Shown: piece after piece, positions 1 to 3,679 of the stretch
How the letters are laid out: each line of letters begins with the position of its first letter
Position numbering within the stretch: the stretch's first letter is position 1
Assembly: GCA_937891565.1 (NCBI GenBank)
Contig: CALAHA010000282.1
Span: 1-9,713, forward strand
Direction of reading: 5' to 3'
Source of the DNA: an uncultured Ilumatobacter sp.
GTDB taxonomy: Bacteria > Actinomycetota > Acidimicrobiia > Acidimicrobiales > Ilumatobacteraceae
DNA: 9,713 nt
Notes under the pieces: model-generated
The model's input: only the letters and a program-made list of their open reading frames with translations
What the model was told of the DNA's origin: nothing
The model's database searches: none
Made by a program: the position numbers and the translations under genes

Positions 1-54
1 CGCGAGCTCGAGTTGATGGAGAAGGCCGAACACATCGAGTCGGCTCCGGTCTGA
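1..54 (+). CDS. 3' end of an unidentified gene (partial)
   Basis: Frame 1 is open from the first base and gives 17 residues, RELELMEKAEHIESAPV, before a TGA at 52-54. The tail is charged and probably helical, as in many soluble proteins. It is too short to assign a family. It converges with the reductase gene on the minus strand, and only 27 bp separate the two stop codons. No clear terminator hairpin is visible in those 27 bp. The reading could be a chance open frame, but no alternative gene covers this edge. Confidence 0.5.
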   Translation, partial: RELELMEKAEHIESAPV

Positions 55-81
55 ACGACCGCGGTTGCGTGGCGCTGCCGA

Positions 82-762
82 TCAGCGTTTCCGCAGCCAC
101 CGGCTGAACACGAAGGTCTGATCGTCGATCACCATTTGTGCGAGCTCGTAGCGGGCCGTGTGATTTGCTGCACCCGTCGTCACGCGTGGGCCGCTTCCGC
201 CAACACACAGCGGCGACGTAGTGAGGTTGATCTCATCGATCAGATCGGCGTCGAGCAGCGCCCCGTTCAACAGCGCTCCGCCCTCGGCTTGCACGAATGA
301 GGGAGATGGATGCATCTCACTCAGCCGTCCAACGACAGCCAAGAGGTCGACGTTGTCGCCACCTGCCCTGATGACGTCGACCCCGTCGGCGATCTTGGCG
401 TGATCTGTCGTGATAATGAACCCGGCGCCGCCGGTGAAGAGGGGGAGGGAGGTGTCGACGTTGCCGCTGGCGGTGACGACGCCGACGCGCTGTCCCGGTG
501 TCTTGGGTGGCCCATAGCCCTCACCTCTGACGGTGCCAGCGCCGACGAGGATGACGTCCGCGATTGAGCGGAGCCCGTGGAGGACGGCCATGTCGTTGGT
601 GCTCGACAGTTCGGAGCTCTTGCCGCCGACCACAGTCGACCCGTCGATCGAGCTGACCATGCACAGTCCGACCCACGGGGCGCTGCTGCGTTGGTCAAGA
701 GCCTGGGCGTAACTGTCGGCGATCGTCGTTGCCGCGCTGTCCGGAAAGACACGTCTGATCAT
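82..762 (-). CDS. RibD C-terminal-domain / pyrimidine reductase family protein
   Basis: This 226-residue protein has the dihydrofolate-reductase-like fold of the RibD C-terminal domain, which in riboflavin synthesis reduces the ribosylamino-pyrimidine with NADPH. Family motifs seen are MVSSIDGSTV (35-44, start of the nucleotide-binding fold), VGAGTVRGEGYGP (73-85), QAEGGALLNGALL (158-170) and LTTSPLCVGGSGPR (180-193). The deaminase half of bifunctional RibD is absent, so this is a stand-alone reductase domain, as in the mycobacterial Rv2671-type proteins. Some of those proteins act on folates, so the substrate is not certain. The ATG at 762 is preferred because a CATGAT -10-like box lies 6 nt upstream of it, which suggests a leaderless mRNA. 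The gene is divergent from the molybdopterin oxidoreductase, and no other riboflavin gene is in the window. Confidence 0.9.
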   Translation of the reverse strand: MIRRVFPDSAATTIADSYAQALDQRSSAPWVGLCMVSSIDGSTVVGGKSSELSSTNDMAVLHGLRSIADVILVGAGTVRGEGYGPPKTPGQRVGVVTASGNVDTSLPLFTGGAGFIITTDHAKIADGVDVIRAGGDNVDLLAVVGRLSEMHPSPSFVQAEGGALLNGALLDADLIDEINLTTSPLCVGGSGPRVTTGAANHTARYELAQMVIDDQTFVFSRWLRKR

Positions 763-768
763 GTTCGG

Positions 769-774
769 ATCATG
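769..774 (-). promoter_or_regulatory. Candidate leaderless -10 box for the RibD-like gene
   Basis: On the minus strand CATGAT lies exactly 6 nt before the ATG at 762. It matches 4 of 6 bases of TATAAT, including the key A2 and T6. The spacing is the one expected for a leaderless transcript starting at the A of ATG, and it matches clearer examples elsewhere in this window (3667-3672 and 6639-6644). No Shine-Dalgarno sequence is visible. The match is weak at position 1. Confidence 0.35.
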
Positions 775-789
775 CCAGGTCGAGGAGTC

Positions 790-814
790 GAACCCCGCCC
801 ATCCGGATGGGTTC
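790..814. repeat. Nested inverted repeats in the divergent spacer
   Basis: CCCATCCGGATGGG (798-811) is a perfect 14-bp palindrome. It is overlapped by GAACCC (790-795) pairing with GGGTTC (809-814), so two alternative hairpins are possible. The site sits between two divergent starts and could be an operator for either gene. On the minus strand the adjacent bases also resemble a tRNA T-arm. If the oxidoreductase starts at 772 instead of 829, this sequence would be coding. Confidence 0.4.
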
Positions 815-828
815 TGCGAGTATTTGCC

Positions 829-3132
829 ATGTCTTTCCTTGAGCGCACACCAGAAACTGACGCCGCTTCACCAACGCGCACGGTCAGCCGGACCTGCCCA
901 CTCTGTGAAGCCACCTGTGGTTTGGAAATCACGCTCAAGTCGGATGGCAAGGGCGGAGAAGAGGTCCAGCGCATCCGCGGTGACATGGACGACGTGTTCT
1001 CCCGAGGGTTCATCTGCCCGAAAGGCTCGACGCTCAAGCAGCTGCACGAGGATCCGGATCGGCTGCGGACGCCGATGATTCGACGCAACGGCGAGCACGT
1101 TGAAGCGACATGGGCACAAGCGTGGGATGCCGTTGAGACAGGTCTGCACGGTGTCATCGAGCGCAACAGTCGCTCGTCGCTCGGCGTGTACGTCGGCAAT
1201 GCCGGTGCGCACTCGTTGTCGTCGATGATGTTCACCCGTTCGTTGTTGACCGGGCTCGGTACACGCAATCGGTTCAGCGCCTCGACGGTCGACCAGATGC
1301 CGCGTCACGTTGCTGCGGGCCATGTGTTCGGCACGGGCGTGTCCGTTCCCGTTCCCGACCTTGACCGGACAGATCACCTGATGATTCTCGGTGGTAACCC
1401 GTACGCATCGAACGGCAGCATGTGTACGGCCCCCGACTTCCCTGGGCGCATCGAGGCGATTCGTGAACGTGGGGGTCGAGTTGTGGTCGTTGATCCGCGC
1501 CGGTCGCGAACTGCCGAGGAGGCCGACGAGTGGGTGTCGATCCGACCAGGCTCCGATGCGCTGCTCCTGGCGGCCATGGCCAACGTGCTGGTCACCGACG
1601 GACTTGCCGATCCTGGTAACCACGTCATGGAGCACCTCAACGGCCTCGTCGAGTTCAGTGCAGCGATCCAACCGTTCACGCCTGAGTCGGTAGCGAAGGC
1701 AACCGGCATCGAGGCTGCCACCATTCGACGGTTGACTCATGAGCTTGCAGCCGCGCCGACGTCGACTGTCTACGGCCGGATCGGAACGAGCACCACCGAG
1801 TTCGGTTCGACTGCCACCTGGCTGATCGATGTGTTGAACATCCTGACCGGCAACCTCGACCGACCCGGCGGCGCGATGTTCGCACTGCCGGTTGCGGGCG
1901 GAGCGACCACGCGTGGCAAGCCGGGATCCGGCCGCGGCTTCACTGTCGGGCGCGGGACCTCTCGGGTGAGTGGCCACCCCGAAGTGATGGGGGAGTACCC
2001 TGTTGCGGCACTTGCCGAGGAGATCACGACGCCAGGTGATGGCCAGATCAAGGCCATGATCACTCTGGGCGGCAACCCCCTTCGATCGAACCCGAACACG
2101 GCGCTGCTCGAAGATGCATTTTCTCAGCTCGACTTTATGGTGAGCATTGATTTGTATCTCAACGAGACGACGAAGCACGCCGACGTGATCCTGCCGGTCC
2201 CGTCGCAACTGCAGCGCAGCCACTACGACCTGTTGCTCCTGCAGTTCGCTGTTCGGAACGTGGCCAACTACAGCCCGGCGGTGCTGCCCCTCGACGGTGA
2301 TCAGCCCGATGAGTGGGAAGTGATCTCGAAGCTCACTTCCATCGCTCAGGGGCAGGGCGTTGACGCTGACCCAGCAGTCGTCGACGAGCAGTCGATCGAG
2401 CATCTTGTTCGATCGGCAGTGAAGGACGTACACGGCGCCGTGTTCGGGCGTGACGTCGACGAGTTACTCGCCGAGCTGAATGCCTCCGGGCGGAGCGGCC
2501 CTGATCGGATGCTTGACTTCATGTTGCGGACCGGCCCGTATGGCGACGCCTTCGGAGACAATCCAGATGGCACGTCGCTGGACGACCTTCTTGAGCGGCC
2601 ACACGGTCGGGATTTCGGTGCGCTCGAACCGCGTCTGCCCGAAATTTTGCGGACGCCGAGCGGCAAGATCGAACTCGCCGCCGAGGTGTTTATTGCTGAT
2701 CTTGATCGTCTTGCTGCAGCGCAGATCGACCTCGAGCAACGCGGCATGGTGCTTGTTGGCCGTCGGGATCTTCGCAGCAACAACTCGTGGATGCACAACA
2801 TCAAGGTGTTGGTGAAGGGTCGGGCACGTTGCACTCTGCAGGTGCATCCAGACGATGCTGACACGCTGGGGTTGACTGATGGCGGGGCGGCTCAGATCAC
2901 CTCCCGTGTGGGTCAGGTGACGGCGCCTGTCGAGGTGACTGACAGCGTCCGGCCGGGTGTCGTCAGCCTGCCCCACGGTTGGGGACATGGCGATCCTGGA
3001 ACCAAGATGCGGGTGGCCGCCGAGCACGCCGGTGTGAACTCGAACCTGCTCACGGATCACGAGGCATTTGACCCGCTGTCGGGCACTTCAGTGCTGAATG
3101 GCATTCCGGTGGAGGTCGCGCCAGCGATGTGA
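829..3132 (+). CDS. Molybdopterin oxidoreductase, MopB/formate dehydrogenase-like family
   Basis: A 767-residue catalytic subunit of the DMSO reductase/MopB superfamily, expected to carry a bis-MGD molybdenum cofactor and one [4Fe-4S] cluster. The cluster ligands are C23, C26, C30 and C63 (RTCPLCEATC...FICPKG). Cofactor-binding signatures include LGGNPYASNGS (from 187), VVVVDPRRSRT (from 219) and YLNETTKHADVILPVPS (443-459). The C-terminal dinucleotide-binding domain starts near residue 637. At the usual metal-ligand position (SASTVDQMPRHV, about 150-161) there is no Cys or Sec. Close actinobacterial relatives, as I remember them, share this sequence, so it is probably a family trait. No twin-arginine signal is seen, so a cytoplasmic location is likely. 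ATG 829 starts shortly before the cluster, as in homologues; an in-frame ATG at 772 would add 19 residues. The substrate is unknown, and no electron-transfer partner gene adjoins it. Confidence 0.93.
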   Translation: MSFLERTPETDAASPTRTVSRTCPLCEATCGLEITLKSDGKGGEEVQRIRGDMDDVFSRGFICPKGSTLKQLHEDPDRLRTPMIRRNGEHVEATWAQAWDAVETGLHGVIERNSRSSLGVYVGNAGAHSLSSMMFTRSLLTGLGTRNRFSASTVDQMPRHVAAGHVFGTGVSVPVPDLDRTDHLMILGGNPYASNGSMCTAPDFPGRIEAIRERGGRVVVVDPRRSRTAEEADEWVSIRPGSDALLLAAMANVLVTDGLADPGNHVMEHLNGLVEFSAAIQPFTPESVAKATGIEAATIRRLTHELAAAPTSTVYGRIGTSTTEFGSTATWLIDVLNILTGNLDRPGGAMFALPVAGGATTRGKPGSGRGFTVGRGTSRVSGHPEVMGEYPVAALAEEITTPGDGQIKAMITLGGNPLRSNPNTALLEDAFSQLDFMVSIDLYLNETTKHADVILPVPSQLQRSHYDLLLLQFAVRNVANYSPAVLPLDGDQPDEWEVISKLTSIAQGQGVDADPAVVDEQSIEHLVRSAVKDVHGAVFGRDVDELLAELNASGRSGPDRMLDFMLRTGPYGDAFGDNPDGTSLDDLLERPHGRDFGALEPRLPEILRTPSGKIELAAEVFIADLDRLAAAQIDLEQRGMVLVGRRDLRSNNSWMHNIKVLVKGRARCTLQVHPDDADTLGLTDGGAAQITSRVGQVTAPVEVTDSVRPGVVSLPHGWGHGDPGTKMRVAAEHAGVNSNLLTDHEAFDPLSGTSVLNGIPVEVAPAM

Positions 3133-3150
3133 ACGCCGTGAACCACTGGC

Positions 3151-3186
3151 TGTGGGCAAACCCTGCTTATTCACATTCTGTCCACA
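3151..3186. promoter_or_regulatory. Cluster of DnaA-box-like 9-mers
   Basis: Three near-consensus boxes lie within 36 bp. TTGCCCACA (minus strand, 3151-3159) is 8/9 to TTGTCCACA. TTATTCACA (plus, 3167-3175) fits TTWTNCACA fully. CTGTCCACA (plus, 3178-3186) is 8/9. Weaker 7/9 sites follow: AAATTCACA (3221-3229), TTGTCCCCT (3233-3241) and TTTTCCCTA (3258-3266). The stretch 3190-3230 is AT-richer than its surroundings. This resembles actinobacterial oriC or dnaA-promoter DNA, but neither dnaA nor dnaN is adjacent. It could be a secondary DnaA-binding locus or chance. Confidence 0.4.
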
Positions 3187-3264
3187 TGGATGTCAACAAC
3201 TCAACGGTGAAATTGCAGAGAAATTCACAGGGTTGTCCCCTTCCAATCCCCAGGGGGTTTTCCC

Positions 3265-3270
3265 TACAGT
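3265..3270 (+). promoter_or_regulatory. Candidate -10 box in front of the structured region
   Basis: TACAGT is identical to the -10 hexamer proposed for the helicase gene. A transcript would begin near 3277 and would run directly into the long inverted repeat at 3282-3377. A GTG at 3279 could start an Arg-rich reading frame, but I do not recognise its product. No convincing -35 is visible. Confidence 0.25.
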
Positions 3271-3281
3271 GTTCGTTAGTG

Positions 3282-3377
3282 CCGACCGCGGCGCAACACA
3301 TGGAGAGTCAGCGAACACCGACTCTGTCGGCTTGCTTGGGGACATGCCCTGTACCTGTGATGTTGCGCCGTGGCCGG
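3282..3377 (+). ncRNA. Candidate structured RNA or long inverted repeat
   Basis: Bases 3282-3298 pair with 3361-3377. Sixteen of 17 positions pair (15 Watson-Crick, one G-U at 3288/3371), with one A-C mismatch at 3285/3374. The 62-nt loop holds a 6-bp hairpin AGAGTC/GACTCT (3304-3309/3320-3325). GTCGGC at 3326-3331 can instead pair with GCCGAC at 3281-3286, which would give a mutually exclusive fold. A TACAGT -10 lies just upstream. I cannot match this to a known RNA family. Strand is assigned only from the putative promoter. Confidence 0.3.
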
Positions 3378-3546
3378 AACCTCCATCGACGACGCTGCCA
3401 CCAACCGCACGGGTCATTCCAGCGGTTGATCACGCGATTCTTGCGTTCCCATCCGAGTGGCGACAGCGTGCTGGTGTTGAGGACGAAGCCTCGACCAGTC
3501 GGGAATGGTCTCAGGCGTCTCGTCGGTCGTGACCCCTTCGCGACCG

Positions 3547-3598
3547 TGTTCGAAGCGCATTCCAACAGTCTGACCTTGCGACGCGCTGTTCGAAGCGC
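3547..3598. repeat. 12-bp direct repeat TGTTCGAAGCGC
   Basis: Identical 12-mers occur at 3547-3558 and 3587-3598, exactly 40 bp apart start to start. Each contains GTTCGA, which is a half-site of the actinobacterial LexA box, and the palindrome TTCGAA. They lie 80-130 bp upstream of the helicase start. They may be regulator half-sites or a small duplication. Confidence 0.5.
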
Positions 3599-3633
3599 CG
3601 GCCCCGGGGAGTATGCAGGGCTGCGATCTCGAA

Positions 3634-3649
3634 TCGAACATGTGTGCGG
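3634..3649. promoter_or_regulatory. LexA/SOS-box-like operator
   Basis: TCGAAC-ATGT-GTGCGG matches 10 of 12 fixed positions of the mycobacterial-type SOS box TCGAAC-N4-GTTCGA, and the left half is perfect. Its right half falls exactly where the -35 element would lie for the -10 at 3667-3672 (17-bp spacer). Bound LexA would therefore block the promoter of the UvrD-type helicase. The function of the gene fits DNA-damage control. The right half is degenerate, so this remains a prediction. Confidence 0.45.
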
Positions 3650-3666
3650 ACATCGGCGCCGGTCGC

Positions 3667-3672
3667 TACAGT
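3667..3672 (+). promoter_or_regulatory. Leaderless -10 box for the helicase gene
   Basis: TACAGT fits the actinobacterial TANNNT consensus and lies 7 nt before the ATG at 3680, the spacing of leaderless transcripts. This supports 3680 as the start in preference to the upstream in-frame ATG at 3644, which lies inside the operator-like sequence. A GAGGG directly before the ATG is too close to act as a normal ribosome binding site. Confidence 0.55.
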
Positions 3673-3679
3673 CCGAGGG

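Larger units (their letters stand above)
3133..3679. other. 547-bp intergenic region without a convincing gene
   Basis: The region contains DnaA-box-like repeats (3151-3186, with weaker copies to about 3266), a long inverted repeat (3282-3377), smaller hairpins, a 12-bp direct repeat, and the promoter of the helicase. Open frames cross it, including one running from 3129 to 4049 and one from 3098 to 3532, but their products are Arg- or Ser-rich and resemble no family I recognise. Additional hairpins are CAACCGC/GCGGTTG (3402-3408/3422-3428) and an 8-bp stem at 3524-3531/3539-3546. No RNase P, tmRNA or SRP RNA signature motif was found. Confidence 0.7.

Noticed and set aside
772..850. Complete tRNA gene on the minus strand
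   Set aside because: Only the T-arm-like part is present. There is no D-arm, no clear anticodon arm and no complementary acceptor 5' strand.
868..2433. 521-codon minus-strand open frame
   Set aside because: It lies fully antisense to the molybdopterin oxidoreductase, whose motifs are clear. High GC commonly creates such shadow frames.
3237..3261. CCCC/GGGG stem followed by TTTT as a terminator for the oxidoreductase gene
   Set aside because: Only four base pairs with a 12-nt loop, and it lies over 100 bp after the stop within the DnaA-box-like region.
3270..3600. RNase P RNA, tmRNA or SRP RNA in the non-coding region
   Set aside because: None of the conserved motifs is present (such as GAGGAAAGTCC, the tmRNA TTCGACAGG start, or the SRP GGAAGCAGCC loop).
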